A DNA stretch of 64,000 nucleotides from Tubulanus polymorphus (lineage: Eukaryota > Nemertea > Palaeonemertea > Tubulaniformes > Tubulanidae), in assembly GCF_964204645.1 (NCBI RefSeq), contig NC_134028.1, forward strand, positions 1,488,001 to 1,552,000, in the 5' to 3' direction. Made by a program: the position numbers and the translations under genes. The notes below the pieces were generated by a model that saw only the letters and a program-made list of their open reading frames with translations, had not been told where the DNA came from and did no database searches. Of this stretch, positions 10,899 to 25,800 are shown one piece after another; positions within the stretch are counted from its first letter, which is position 1, and every line of letters begins with the position of its first letter.

Positions 10899-13800
10899 CT
10901 GTTTAAAATGAATCATTTTTGGGTTTTACATTATCCAGATATCGATAACAAAAGAATGATAAAACAATAATATTCGGCTAAAACTAGCCAACTATAATTT
11001 GTAAGCAATTGAAAGAAATTACTCGAGATGAACATACCAGTGACAGGAACATTGCAAGCGACTACTCCTATATTAGGCAAATAGCAGGACGTCGATAATT
11101 TCTGAGTGGCGCCAAGTAGTGTGTAAGATGTACCGATCAGGGTAGGTAGGTTGCCGGTCGTAATTCCCGAGGTATCGAAAAACAGCGTCAACATCACTTT
11201 GATACTTCCTTGTCTGAATTGTTATATGAAATTGAACAGAAATAACGTCTTAAATCAGCTGATTCGTAATGAATAACACTTCCAAAAGATTGCGAGCAAT
11301 TATGAATATGATACAGTGAATCGGAACATTGAGATCCTAGAAGAACGCACTCATTCAGTGCTAGAAGAGGACACATTTAACATCTACTAAATAAGGACTA
11401 CTTTCGAGGACGATGAATAAAAAACGTACGTGATTGAAGTAATGGACGCTGTCTGGTATGTTTCAGGGTATCTCTCCTTATAAATACTATCAATCTGAAA
11501 ACCAATTGTATTGAGATGAAATGAAATGTGATATTTCGATACGAGGGACGTTGATTACTCATAAGACTTTGGAAAAAAGAGCCGAATGTATATCTTACTC
11601 CACTGACGATTTTCTCCTCTAGCTGAACTCTCTCAATCGAGTTCACATCGCTCAATCTGTTATCCCAAGTAGCAATGAGTAAAATACTTGCTTCGAAACG
11701 AAGATTTGCTGAAAGTTGCGGTAGATTCAAATTAGAATTTTTCGGTTTGGCATTCAGCAGTGATTTGGAATTAAAATTCGTTCATATCCTAATCGATGAA
11801 CTTACATTTTATTTCAGTGCACGCGATTCCTTGTACCTGATAACCTGCTGGACATTTACAAGTGAAATTACCAGGTTTGTTTATACATGTAGCTTTGGCT
11901 GGACAAATCGTACCCGTTTGGCATTCGTCAACATCTAGAAATTTGAAAATGTGAAAATAAAATTAGATGACGATATAAATGAAGATGATCCTTTAACGTC
12001 CCGGCACATACCTTCGCATGATTTTCCATCACCTTGATATCCGGGTTTACATTGACAGGCATACGAGCCATCAGTATCAGTACAGACACTGAGATCGCCA
12101 GCAGCGCAAGGGTAAGGTGTCAACGAGCATTCGTCGATATCTGTAATAAATACATACATTCATCAAGAGTTGCTGAATGATCAGAATTCATTCATTTTCT
12201 TCACTTTTATCTACAAATACTCACTGGAGCAGGACCGTTTGTCAGCTTCCATTTTGAATCCTGTTCTGCAGCTGCATGTATATCCACCATCAGAGTTGTG
12301 GCAAATTTGTGAACATTTGTGGGTAGTGTCATTACATTCATTAATGTCTGAAACGTACGTGATAAGGCAAATAACTGAACAAGCAGCATATTAGGGTCAT
12401 AGATATGTAATCATGTAAAATTCAAAAGAAGACATAGATTGGGTGGTGTCAACTTTATTGATACTCACCGACGCATACAGAGCCATTCATAAGCATGTAA
12501 CCGCTACGACAGGTGCACGTATCCGCACCTCCTTGTTTGTAACAGTCCTGATTGCATTTAGAAGTATTCGTGCACTTCGATCCATCTTTGACTAGGAATT
12601 TCAATAACGATGATAATATAAACGCATCGCCGAACAAAATAGTTGTACCATATACAATGACCAGAAAATTAGTGAACTCTTAAACTCTTAACGTATATTC
12701 GAATGAAAGAATTTGAAGTCAGAGGTTATTGGATACTTAACGGTTCATTTTGTGGAAATAATGTAGATATGTTGGAAAAAGAAGGCGATAAGACTTAACT
12801 AACCTATGCAGGTCCGGTTATCAGCGCCAAGATCAAAACCTTGGTAACAGCTACAGTTAAATCCACCGACAACGTTATTACACAGTTGACTGCAATTGTT
12901 CAGACGCGTGATTTCACATTCATCGATGTCTGTAACGATCAAAGAGTGTCAATCAGATTTACATTACGGATATCATTAAGAAGACACTTCTATTTTCCTT
13001 CATTATAATCATGATTAATGTTCTGACCAGATATGTTTGTAAGAATTTATGGAAAAATAGAATAAGACCACTATGCATGTTAAACAATGAGAACAGCTTA
13101 TTATTTACCCTCGCAATGAGTTCCGTTTCCGTAGTAGCCACTTTTACATTCACATTTATATGATCCAGGAATATTAACGCATGTAGCATCGCGATGACAA
13201 TCATTCAGTCGATCTAATCCACATTCGTTAACATCTATGAAAACAGAAACAAAATAAATCATCGCTACTTATTCTGTAGAATTAACAAGATTAATAAAAT
13301 CTGTTATCTGAATTTCAGTTTGAAATGGTCAAACAGAGAAAATATAGTTAAAGCATTTTACCATCAAAACGAAACACGTACCGATGCATTTTCCAGCTAG
13401 ATTCCTACTTCTTCCAGGCAAACAGTCACACGCGTATGCCCCAATAGTATTTCGGCATTTCTCTATATCAGTACAGTTATGGGTTCCAGTTTCGCATTCG
13501 TCGAAATCTGTGGCCGAAATATAGAAAATATGCACATAATTAGCAGTTGCTTTTATCTGTGATCTCTTAATTCAAAGATGTACAAACTTATTTGACACCA
13601 AAATCAAATGCTAAACAGCGAATTCTCAAGCGGCTGACCTTGTTGCCTAGTCGTCGTTCCTATATGTGATAAATAAATGCCGAAGTTTTCAAGTGAAGAG
13701 GAACTGACTTACCCACACACAAACTCTTATTGAGAGCTGATACGATTTTCCCCGGTGACGTGCACTCGCAGCGATAACCGAATTCAACATTGTGACAATT

Positions 13801-16800
13801 TTCTTCACAAATATTTGGCGTCTCAACACATTCATCAATATCTATAGAAAAAATATGTTTTTTTGCGATCTCTTTTTTACGGAATCCCTTTCTGACGTGG
13901 TTTTATACAAACGTACGTACCATAACACTTTATCCCATCGCCACGATGACTATCAGGGCACTGGCCACACTTAGCTGTCCCGTTAACTACTGTACAGGAA
14001 ACGCCTTTGAAACACCGTTTCGGTTCTACCATGCAGGGATCTATTTCACAATGTTCTCCACCCCATCCTCCAGCACAGTCACATGTAGCTACATAGAATC
14101 GATCTGAAAATATCAATTGGTGTATTCATTTCAATGGATATATGCTTTTTATCTTTAGATATATACAGTAGACTTCGCTTAAGTCGGATGTTTTGGGATT
14201 GTAAAAATGTTTCGACTTGAGTGATATCCGAGTTGAATGTTATGTATTTCATATATAGTGTCACAAAAAATGTTTGAAAATACATCTGAGTTGAACAGTA
14301 ATCGCCGAGTTGATCAGATAAGACTTGGGCGGAGTCTAGTGAAAAAAACATTGTTTTCGTATTGTAATGCATATAGCAGACCTGGTCGAGTTTCACGGTT
14401 AGAATTGCCATAATCGCACGTTCCATTGTTGCGGCAGTCACAGTATTTGATTTCCGGTTGATAGGTCGAGGAAGCGCCCAGGTTATCAATGGCCACCACG
14501 TCTATCGTTATCGGTACGTCGTTAGTTTTCAATATCGTCAGCTCGTTGTTCTTCAAAGTCACCTCCGATGTGACATTTCCGTCGAGTATTAACGATATCG
14601 ACTGATTTTCATTCGGATCAGTCACCTCTAATTGAATAGTTACTGTTACATTCGGCTTTAATTCGATCACCTTAAGCGTCGTATTTTTGAAGGTCGGAGG
14701 GAAATTTCCTGTTCCAACAAAAGAAAATACATGAATATGATTGTAATCGGTGTATTACGTATTTATACAACGTCTTCAAATTACCCAGTTCCTCCATTTG
14801 TTTCTGGAAATTATTTTCGGATGATGAGGCGGAACTACCAGCTTTTGGCGAAGCCATTTGTGCCGAGTCGTACATACATGCCATGTAGTTAGAACTACCC
14901 GTACAAGTCTATATAGAATACAGTAAAAAGTAACAGATACTCATCGTCTACTTAAACCTTTGAATGATGTTGATAATGTGAAGTGAGTTCGGTAATATTT
15001 TCAATCAAATGGTTGCTTACAGCGTTAGATGAACGAAGTAATTCGCTGTTGTTGTGAAATAATTCTAGAAGTTTATCTTCATATTCATCCAGGAAAAGCG
15101 GTTTGAAGTTGGCATCATAATATTCGTCAAATGCCTTTGGCAAATCAGTAAATAATGAATCAGAAATTTGTTTTATACGCCCTGAAATGTATAAAATATG
15201 CAGTTTTTCAAGTTCTTTTATTCTTGTAGTCCTGAATACAAAGGCTAAGAAGTGGAAGATGTAACTGTACGTACAAGAGGTACCGAAATCGAATAGTTGT
15301 CTTTCAGTACTGGAAGCTGGCAATGTTTGCCCGTCTGATTTTCTAAAATCATCGGCCTTATCTCCATTCCAGAAGCCGAGGAGACCTCGCACATGACCCT
15401 GGTACTGACGAGGTGCGCTTACACCTATTGTCAACAGTTTGTAGCCAAGAATCACCTAGGTTTCAAAGAAACATTAGGAGTTAGTTGTAATAGTTGTGAC
15501 GTAACGGTCAGGCTCCGGTTAGCTGGCTTTCTTTTTACACATTTTTGGTAAACTGCAACTACTTTACATACCTCAACAGAAAAACCATTCTCAAAAGCTG
15601 CTACAATAGTTTCATTCTCAGTTTTTTCCAAGCTGACCTTGTTATAGTCGGTTGAATTGGTAGTCATTTCATCTAGCGTCATTTTTATGGTGGAATTGAT
15701 CGTAACTTCCATACTCATTCGATTCGCAGATAACATTACCTGAATTGTGTCAGAGTCATTCGATTTCATCGCAAAACCCGTAAATATAGTCGCTTCTACT
15801 GTATTATTTCCATCGGTAGATGCCTTCTCTAAAAGTGTCTGTATGACGAATTTAGAATCGGCAACTTTGTTGTCGTTGCCGATATCTGACTGGGTCGTGT
15901 TTGATGTGATGACCAGATCCGCTTGTTTAGGAGACAGATCGAACGTCTCTAGCATTACATACTGACCGATGCCATTGAAAGTATAATGCACGCCATCCAA
16001 AGTTCTGATATGGGGATCTCCGAGGGCCCAGCCTGAAATTATACGGATTACATTCTTAGATGAACACAATTTTCACAGACCTATAATGAACATACGTATG
16101 GGCCTACATGATGTAAATAAAGAGCTTTGAGATTGTTTCTTAATTCAAAGCGTTTTTAAGAAATAAATAACAATTATTATAATTATAATGAGTACATTTT
16201 GTAATGGATATCATTCACTAACCTTCAATTGGCGGCTCGTATTTTTCACAAGTCGTGACACGACGTAATGAATGGTACAAATCACAATTAGAACTCTTGA
16301 TACAACAATCCATTTGAGCTTTTCTATCTCGGCGGTATGAGAATATCATAGATCCGGAGTATGGTGCACTTGTAATCAGTGAAGCTAAAGTTTCATTACC
16401 ATTTATCCATTTATGTAGATAACAACAGGATTCTCGCCTGTAGAAATATCGAATCTTCCTCCTACCGGTATTTTCGCTGTATGAGTCCAGTGCTATAAAT
16501 CTGCTGAACCTACTGATGAAGCAGAATCGATAAGAATAATCTCCTTCCGAGTCTCTTCCCATCCAATACCACGAATACCAAGAGAAACGTCGGTCACGGC
16601 GAGCTTGCCAGAACGAACACGGACACGTATCAGGTGAATCAAACCTCGCCAGTATTTCAGACATTTCTCTTTCATCTTCGTACCATTCATTACAGCGTAC
16701 CGTATACTCGTCGAACCCAGATGTATCAGCGCTTACTTTATACAGCCATTGACCTATCACACCTATAAAGGAATAGTTCTCACATAAGGTATCTTAAGGT

Positions 16801-19800
16801 ATGATTTTCATCTTCGGGTATATCACAGAGCATTCATTTTGATCGTGTAGAGAGCTAGATAGGTTGGGCTTGTCATCATAGTAGGCGAGTAGGCACATCT
16901 AAAATCTGAATGCTCAACTGGTTTGGATTATAGAAGTGTTATGTAAGGAAATGGCAGTTCCAAAAATGTAAAAACATAATTGACTCAATCATCAAAGTGT
17001 GATATATGATTATACCTGTGTTACCGGTAACCTTGTCAATATCTAACGCTTCTGGCGTGAGCGACATACTATTCTCGTGATAGACCTCATAACCAGTGTA
17101 TGATTTATCCGCGTAACCGATCGCTATCTGTCTCCAATATTTATCAACGTCCAGATTTATCTGACCAGGCTGATAGTTGAACAGAGAAAACGTGTGGTTT
17201 TTATCGGCGATCAGTATAGTTTGAAACGATGCGTCCTGAAATGACATATTGGTTATAAACCTATGATTTGACGAAATTCGGAACCAAACTTTCAGATTTT
17301 GTTTCATCTTTACAAAAGCCTCAACTGAGTTTCTCAAGGAGTTTTCTGAGTTTTACATATTTCAAAACGTTAAGCTAATGATTACCTGGAGTTACTAAAC
17401 TTAAATATTTTCAGGTTTTCAGGAAAGGCTATCCAAAACGATTGAAAACAAAAAGAAAAATCTATTACCTCAATGTCCTTGTAGTATTCGGAAGGATATG
17501 GAATTCCGTTATTCCAGTTCACGATAAAAACCCACCTTAAAAGAAATAGATGAGAAATATGTCAGAATCATGAATATATTTGCAGTACCGCGTGTCTAAC
17601 TGATCAGAAATATTGCAATCAACATTTATCAGTGCTGAGCAACGACTTGGTGAGCAGAAACATTTGCTCTCATGTCATACATACCTAGGTTCAAAATTCT
17701 TGAAGTCTGACGATTCATCTTGTGACACATCTTGACCGTGGCTCCTCACAATGTTCTGGGCTGCATCGTAAACGGCGTGGTAATCGGGTCGATTCTTGTA
17801 GTAAACATCGCGATACCTTTTGTAATAACTGGAGAAATAGTAAGAGCAATAAGTTACAGTCGAATTCCTGCTGCTGTATGGAAAATCTAAATCGGTCCAG
17901 AACGGCGCCACTAATCCCATCTTCAAGTTAAAATCTTCAAACGATACAGGTTTACTCGTGCCTCTCATACGACGGAGATTGTCCCCAAATACAATGAAGC
18001 CGTTCGTATTGACCTGTGAAATGAGAATAGATACATAGATATTATAGCGATTATGAAATGTACACATAGATAAGCGCAAATTTCTTTACAATTATTGATT
18101 CTTTGTTGATTTTGCAGATTTCTCAAATGAACATATTACAAATGAATATATTACTTTCCCGTTAAAAGACGTATCTTACCCGAAGGTATCTGTGGGTTTT
18201 GTATCCTAGTTTCACCGACGGAACGTAGTAACGCCACGAGAACCTATCATCACCTTTTAGGCGGCGATAGTAGCGACATTCCGGAAATAAGATCTTCTCT
18301 GAAAACAAGAACAACAAATCGTCGTAATCAAGCCTGTTGACATGTAGTAGACTGATGCTTGACATAGTGACTGATTCGGTATTTAGAAGTTAAAAGATAT
18401 ATTTCTTCTATTGGATCCTCTACTACCACTTTGGACAGGTACCATACCCAAGCGACTTCGAGTCAATCAAACCTAGCAGTTACATGACCGCTAGCTGGGT
18501 CAGTTAACTTTCTTTGCGGGCAAACGTTAGCAATAATTGCGGCATCGAGGCCAGTGAAATGAAGTTCTTACTGTTGCAAGTATTCGGGGGTTTTCCATCT
18601 CCCTCATAGCCAGCTTTACAGGTACATGTGTAGCTCCCTATTGTATTTTGGCACACGGAATTTCCATCGCAGGCGTTTATTCTATCACACTCGTTCACAT
18701 CTGAAGTAATAATAAAGAAAAGTTATTCGGCTAAATGACTACATTATAAGTGAAACTTTCAACATTGGCAGTTCCCTGGCTTTCACTGAGCGGATATGCT
18801 TGAATAGTTATTCGAAGTAATCTCACTTACCTGTACAACTAGTTTCAGGGTCAGAACCGTAGTAACCGTCATTACATCTACATTCATACGACCCAGGTGT
18901 ATTAATACAATGAGCATTTACAGCACATTGGTTCAATGTTGGGTCTGCACATTCATCTCGATCTGCAAAGGCAAATTTCATAGATCGAACTGTTTTGAAT
19001 AGTTTTTCCAGAGACATAAGGCGGTTTCTTGCCATTCATTACTTGTTTTCAAAGTTTTGAATGGCACATATATTATGGTGTAGGTTTAAGGTAACCTATG
19101 CTTGTTATTGGTCTGGACGAAAGGTTTTGGACGACATAAACATCATTCTAAAGGTGGAAGATTAAGCTGTACCAATGAAACGAACATGAAAAAAATCTGT
19201 AGGAGAATGTTAACATTTCGAATCAAATCCTTGCGCCATTTTGAAATAAAAATTGAGTCGAAAGGTCAGAATCCTCAGAAGTTTTTCTTCAATTGTGGAT
19301 TACATCCATCAATTGGATTAGAAAGTGACTTATACACATATATGTATAAAAAAACCAAGTGACCGTTTGTGTCTCAACTTTGTATTCAAATCAACTCGAA
19401 ACCAAGCAGACTCTCGCGAGTCCTGGACTAAACCCCAATGAACAATGTGATCTGTGCGCTGGCCACAAATGCACACAGATCACACTACACTACCCATTAC
19501 ACACTCCATTACCCACAGCTTTCATATATCCATCCAAATATTTAGTGGCTTTCTTCCTGGGTCTTACTCGAGATATAGATGCAAAAACTCACACCATGAC
19601 CATTGCGTAAATCGTAAACTGATTTTTCTAATGTCGAACCATGGACTCTAAAACGTTTAACTCTAATCGTTTTACAGTCCATGAGTGAACCGACTGTTAC
19701 ACTGTCGACCGCCCGAACAATTCTTCATCAAACAACATCATAATGATGCATGATTCCGCCTTACCGTAAACTTTAGTGCTATCGCATTGCACATCATGCC

Positions 19801-22800
19801 CATCTAGAAGACATTGGCCGTTGGGCTGACGGACTGCTTTCATGAAAGTCTCTTCTATATCCGACAGCGTAGGTAGCAAAGCCGGATTAACTCTTGTTTC
19901 ATCGAATAACAGCGCCATATGAACCAATACACTTGACTTACTGTAATCAAGATATTCATAGTTGCAAAAACGAATTTCGAGGTTTATTCCGAGTTTGTTA
20001 ATTTGGAATATACTGGTTTTATCTGTTAAAACTAATTTCAAGTTCACTTTATAGAGATGTCCCTAGTACGATTCCCGTAGTATTGGCCCTGAAATATGTT
20101 ATCTCCATTTCCATTTATAAATTATTCACATGAAAATTATAATGAGACAAAAAAGTAAAAAAATCAAAGTGCTGTCAAAAATGGGATGATTTGTTCTTTG
20201 ATACACGTTTTCAGTATACACAAACGATTTAGAATATCTAAATCATTGATAAATTTCACATGAGTCCAAGATGTATATGTAAATCGGATTTCTTATAATG
20301 ATATTACTCTACCTAAACATTGTAACCAAAGCCGCTTCGAAACCTAAAGCTCTCATTTCCGCTTGATAATATGCTTTCACCTAAAAAAAATAATCAATAA
20401 CTTAAGAGAAGGTTTAATCTTCATTATTCAAAACCATTTCTTGATTTGAGATACGTACAGCTTTTTCCAGTTCCAACTTTAACTTGATACTTTCAGTAGT
20501 ATTGAGATTTGCGTATTGGACAATCCACCCCAGATCTAAGGTAAACTGTAGAGTCAATGACGTACGTACTGTAATAAATATCAAATAATAAGAACAGAGC
20601 ATCACTAGAATACAAAATTTATTTGACTAAAACTTGTATAACTTGTACGAGAGGGTTAGTTGAAAAATGTCTATACTGAGGTCAGTATGCTTTTTCAACT
20701 TATCTTGGTGCTGGCTCGAAACGAGTTGTTTCTGAAAGGATTAAAATCCAAAAGGTTTGTACCTTTCTTGCACGAGTTGACACCATCACCGGCGTACATA
20801 TCGCGACATTGACATATCACCCCGAGTTGACTCGATATACAGTTAGCATCACTGTGGCATTGATTACAGTTTCCATGCACTGGAATACATAACAAATATC
20901 ACGAGAATCAATGGTACCAATCTATATGTGAAAACAAACTAATCTTAATTAGGTAATTACTAAAGGGTATCTCATACCTGATTGACTCGTAGTTGACACG
21001 TCAGCTGATGTAGTGGGTCTAACAGTTGATGATGAAGTAGACGAATCCGTCGGTGATGTCGTCTCGGTGCTCGCCGAGCTCGATGCGTCTATCATCGTTG
21101 AGCTGACAGTCAAGGATGAAGTAGACGAATCCGTTGGTGAGGTCGTCTCGGTGCTCACCGAGGTCGATGTGTCTACCGTAGTGGAGGTGTCAATCGAGGA
21201 TGAAGTAGACGAATCCGTTGGTGAGGTCGTCTCGGTGCTCGCCGAGGTCGATGTGTCTACCGTAGTGGAGGTGTCAATCGAGGATGAAGTAGACGAATCC
21301 GTTGGTGAGGTCGTCTCGGTTCTCGCCGAGGTCGATGTGTCTACCGTAGTGGAGGTGACACTAGAGGATGAAGTAGACGAATCCGTTGGTGATGTCGTCT
21401 CGGTGCTCGCCGAGGTCGATGCGTCTACCGTAGTTGAGGTGACACTAGAGGATGAAGTAGACGAATCCGTTGGTGATGTCGTCTCGGTGCTCGCCGAGGT
21501 CGATGCGTCTACCGTAGTTGAGGTGACACTAGAGGATGAAGTAGACGAATCCGTTGGTGATGTCGTCTCGGTTCTCGCCGAGGTCGATGTGTCTACCGTA
21601 GTTGAGGTGACACTAGAGGATGAAGTAGACGAATCCGTCGGTGAGGTCGTCTCGGTGCTCACCGAGGTCGATGTGTCTACTGTAGTGGAGCTGACACTAA
21701 AGGATGAAGTAGACGAATCCGTCGGTGAGGTCGTCTCGGTGCTTGCGGATGTCGATGTGTCTACCGTAGTGGAGCTGACACTCGAGGACGAAGCAGAATT
21801 TGAGGTATCTACGGTAGTAGTAGTTGCTTCTTCGGTAGTCGTAGAATCAGAATGTGTAACATTAACATCACACATTATAGGCCCGAGTGAACCCAGAGAA
21901 CACCCATTTGCCGATTTGGTGTAGTTGGAAATGGCAGAAGTAATATCATCCATAGATGGAACAATGTTTGAGAATGCTACTTGCATTCCAACTATAACAC
22001 TGCCTTGTCTGAAAAATGAACACACATGCGATGATGATATACGTCTGGTGATACGTCTCATGTATATCTCATTCAGCTGAAATGTATTTTACCGAATGAC
22101 AATTTCAATATAAGACCATTAATGTAACGGTTCAAGGGGATATTTGTACGGTTCAAGGGGGTATTTGTTTCCTTTGCGGTTCTGCGAATAACATACCTCA
22201 ATTCTTTTACAGTTCCTCCGATATAGCTCCACCCTGGGTATGAGTTGAAAATGACGCTAATCTGTAAAATAGAAGTTTTATCATATCATACACAGTTGTT
22301 TCAATTTTGCAATGTTTTAAATTCAAAGAGATGAAATAGAAGTTTAAAATGCATTTTATAATTCGTTTTTTTACCTCGTAAAGTAAGTTTGCGACCATTG
22401 ATTTATGCTTATATGAGTTTGGATCCTGAAGACTCGCCGACCAAGACGATAGAATCGATAATCGAAGATCGAAGATTTCATCGGCTATATAAAGAATTAG
22501 ATATTGAGCAAAAATAAAAATGACAACTTTCTGTGAATGTCGATCTTCGTCAGTAAATAGAGCCAAATTATCGCAACAGACCTTGAGAACACGAGGATAT
22601 ACCGTCTCCGTAGAAAGTAGGTTTGCAAATGCATTGATCGTCACCGTTGCATTGAGCATCTTTGTGGCACATCGAGCATGCTACAACGAAAGTGAAATAA
22701 ACATGCGATCAGTGAGTTTTCAGAGTCAACCCGCAAGCAGCATTACAGCACGTTTAGAGAGATTTTAAAATCATGAAATGAAAGATTATGATCATATACA

Positions 22801-25800
22801 AACCAGATACTTGAGAACATGAATCAAGAGGAATAGAAAATGTCGCCTGACTGATATTTGGTATATACATCCGTAGAAGTTTCGGTATTAGTTCAAACAT
22901 CGGGCACGAACTACTTTCACCATTCATAACACAGCCAACGAGTTTACCGCCAAAATTGGTTTTATTTCTTTAATATGGAAATATCAAAATAATTTATGAA
23001 TCACAAAGAAGACAGAGAAAATTACGAGACATTTGGTTAATTCTACTCACAGAAGACGCATTATCGGACAAGTAAGGTTCATGAGGTTCTGTATGGTAGT
23101 AAGCGTTAGCGAAGGGTTCGGTATCGTAGGATTAGTGATCATATTTATGACTGCCGGATCGTTTAGAATATCTGACAGTCCCCTGACGAGATGATATAGC
23201 ATCGGAACGAGTTCTGCCGCTGATGACGATGACATCGTGCAATTGAAGACTTCGATAATTTCTCTCACAAAACACACCCAACGTCCTATATGACGGAAAA
23301 TGTATCGATGATATTTGATAACAGTAGAGTTGATACGGTAAATGACGAAGCCAATTCATAACATGAATTACCTGACCACACCGTATCCGTGCACATATTC
23401 TTGATTAGTTGAGACATTTTGAATTTAGGAGGTACCAGGTAGAAAACACCGTTTGCCTTTGCGCTACACGAGTCGATCGTGTCTATGAGATCCTTTGTAA
23501 AGTAGCTAGAAAAATATTACGCATTGCTGTGAATAATTATGAAACAAATTACATTTTATCAATACACATTGTACTTTTCTTGAAAATAAGGATCGTCGAA
23601 ATGCAGAGGTTAATTTTTCACTGTATTAGCTACCTTTGAGACGATGAACACAGCTCCGATTCAAATTTCTGTGGGTCTGCTATCAATTGTTTCGCGTGGA
23701 ATTTGAAACTAGCAACTTTTCCTCTCATTTTACCCAATATACAAGATAGGAACTTCCGGTTGGCATTCATTAACGACGTTAGGTTTAAATCAGTAACTAC
23801 AATATCAGAATGTACATTATTTAGCCGGTTTAACCATGGATTGGTATTATATATACATGTATATAAAGACCGTTCACCCAGAATTAATTTGCATTTACAG
23901 AAATTAAATCAATTGTAAGTTAGTTTGCTAATGAAGGGGTAGAGAACTTACACATAGTAGGTTCAGGTACAGCCATACACGACATTTCGGTAAATGGTTT
24001 GATAATATCAGGTGTGACCATTTTGAATATTTGAAGCTCTCTAGATGGTATCGGAACGATATCGCTAGTTAAACACGTACTTTCGTTCATCACTTTGTAA
24101 AAGCAGTTTGGTAACTTTGCAGTCATATTGAACAAAGCTACGCTAAAAAGAGTTATGAATGATAACAATTAATTGATCGTGAACTTCAGGGTAAGGATCA
24201 AAATCCATCCGATCGATGTATTATGTATAGTATAACGTACCTCCACGACGAATCACACAGTTGTTTATATGCTTTTACTCCCTCAGCAACTAGTCTCAAC
24301 AATTGCGACGTGTTTGTAGATGGTTTACCAGTAATGATCGACGGTCCTATGATCGATGCAGCATTCGCCGATAGATTCCCGAATTCAACCAAGAAGTTGT
24401 AACCGGCTCGAGGCATGGCGCATTTCAAAACTTTTGGTACAAACTCCCACAAACAATTTAACGAAACATTTGCGTCTACGTGGATATGAAATGGTGAAAA
24501 CGTGATGTTTTACAAGGTATACTTATTTCGTCTATTCTTATCGGTAAAATAAAACGATATGAATAATTTACCTCTTCTGCTGCACCAATTGTTGTATAGT
24601 GACTTGATCGACCGTATTTCATTGGTTATATTGGCTGAACAATTTCTCACACACGGAATTATACTGTCAAACATGATGAGGATGTCACGTCTTGAAATAG
24701 TTATAGAAATAAAAACGATTCATGATTAGCTAAAAAAACTTCAATTAAACACACTTCACTCCAAATTGTTAAAAAAGGCTTTCATTTATACTGACCTTTT
24801 ATCGGAGCAAAGAGTCCTATTTAAGGTTGCACCGTCGGCAGCTTGTATTATCGGAATTATTGTCTGTACCCAGCCGGAAATACGTCGATTGATACATGAA
24901 ATTGCTCTGCCCATTTCGCAAGGTCCTGTTGCATTTTGTGATTCCGAAAAAGAAACGTAGCAGTCATTACTTTAATTTAGGCATGTATATAATTACCGTT
25001 GTTAAAACGTCATAAGATACATCTCTTTCGATCTCTAATCGCCTAAACACAAAATAGAGACGGATAAAATGGATCTCATACCTGATGTGTCAGGTTGTCC
25101 AGTCATTCCACTAGTAGTTGCGTGAGAAGATGAAGATACCGTTGATGAATCGGTTGGAGATGATTCCGTTGGTGAGGTCATCTCGGTGCTCGCCGAGGTC
25201 GATGTGTCTACCGTAGTTGAGGTGTCAGTCGAGGATGAAGTAGACGAATCCGTTGGTGAGGTCGTCTCGGTGCTCGCCGAGGTCGATGTGTCTACCGTAG
25301 TGGAGCTGACACTCGAGGATGAAGTAGACGAATCCGTTGGTGAGGTCGTTTCGGTGCTCGCCGAGGTCGATGTGTCTACTGTAGTGGAGCTGACACTCGA
25401 GGATGAAGTAGACGAATCCGTTGGTGATGTCGTCTCGGTGCTCGCCGAGGTCGATGTGTCTACCGTAGTGGATGTGTCAGTCGAGGACGAAGTAGACGAA
25501 TCCGTCGGTGAGGTCGTCTCGGTGCTCGCCGAGGTCGATGTGTCTACCGTAGTGGATGTGTCAGTCGAGGACGAAGTAGACGAATCCGTTGGTGATGTCG
25601 TTTCGGTGCTCGCCGAGGTCGATGTGTCTACCGTAGTGGAGCTGACACTAAAGGATGAAGTAGACGAATCCGTCGGTGAGGTCGTCTCGGTGCTCGCCGA
25701 GGTCGATGTGTCTACCGTAGTGGATGTGTCAGTCGAGGACGAAGTAGACGAATCCGTCGGTGAGGTCGTCTCGGTGCTTGCGGATGTCGATGTGTCTACC

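Noticed and set aside
11675-11938. 87-codon plus-strand frame across EGF and SEA exons
   Set aside because: Antisense to well-supported mucin exons at 11599..11708 and 11806..11934.
21013-21924. 303-codon plus-strand open frame with VDESVGE repeats (also 25186-26295 and 29534-29887)
   Set aside because: Antisense shadow of the Ser/Thr repeats; the minus strand is supported by splice sites, phases and flanking domains.
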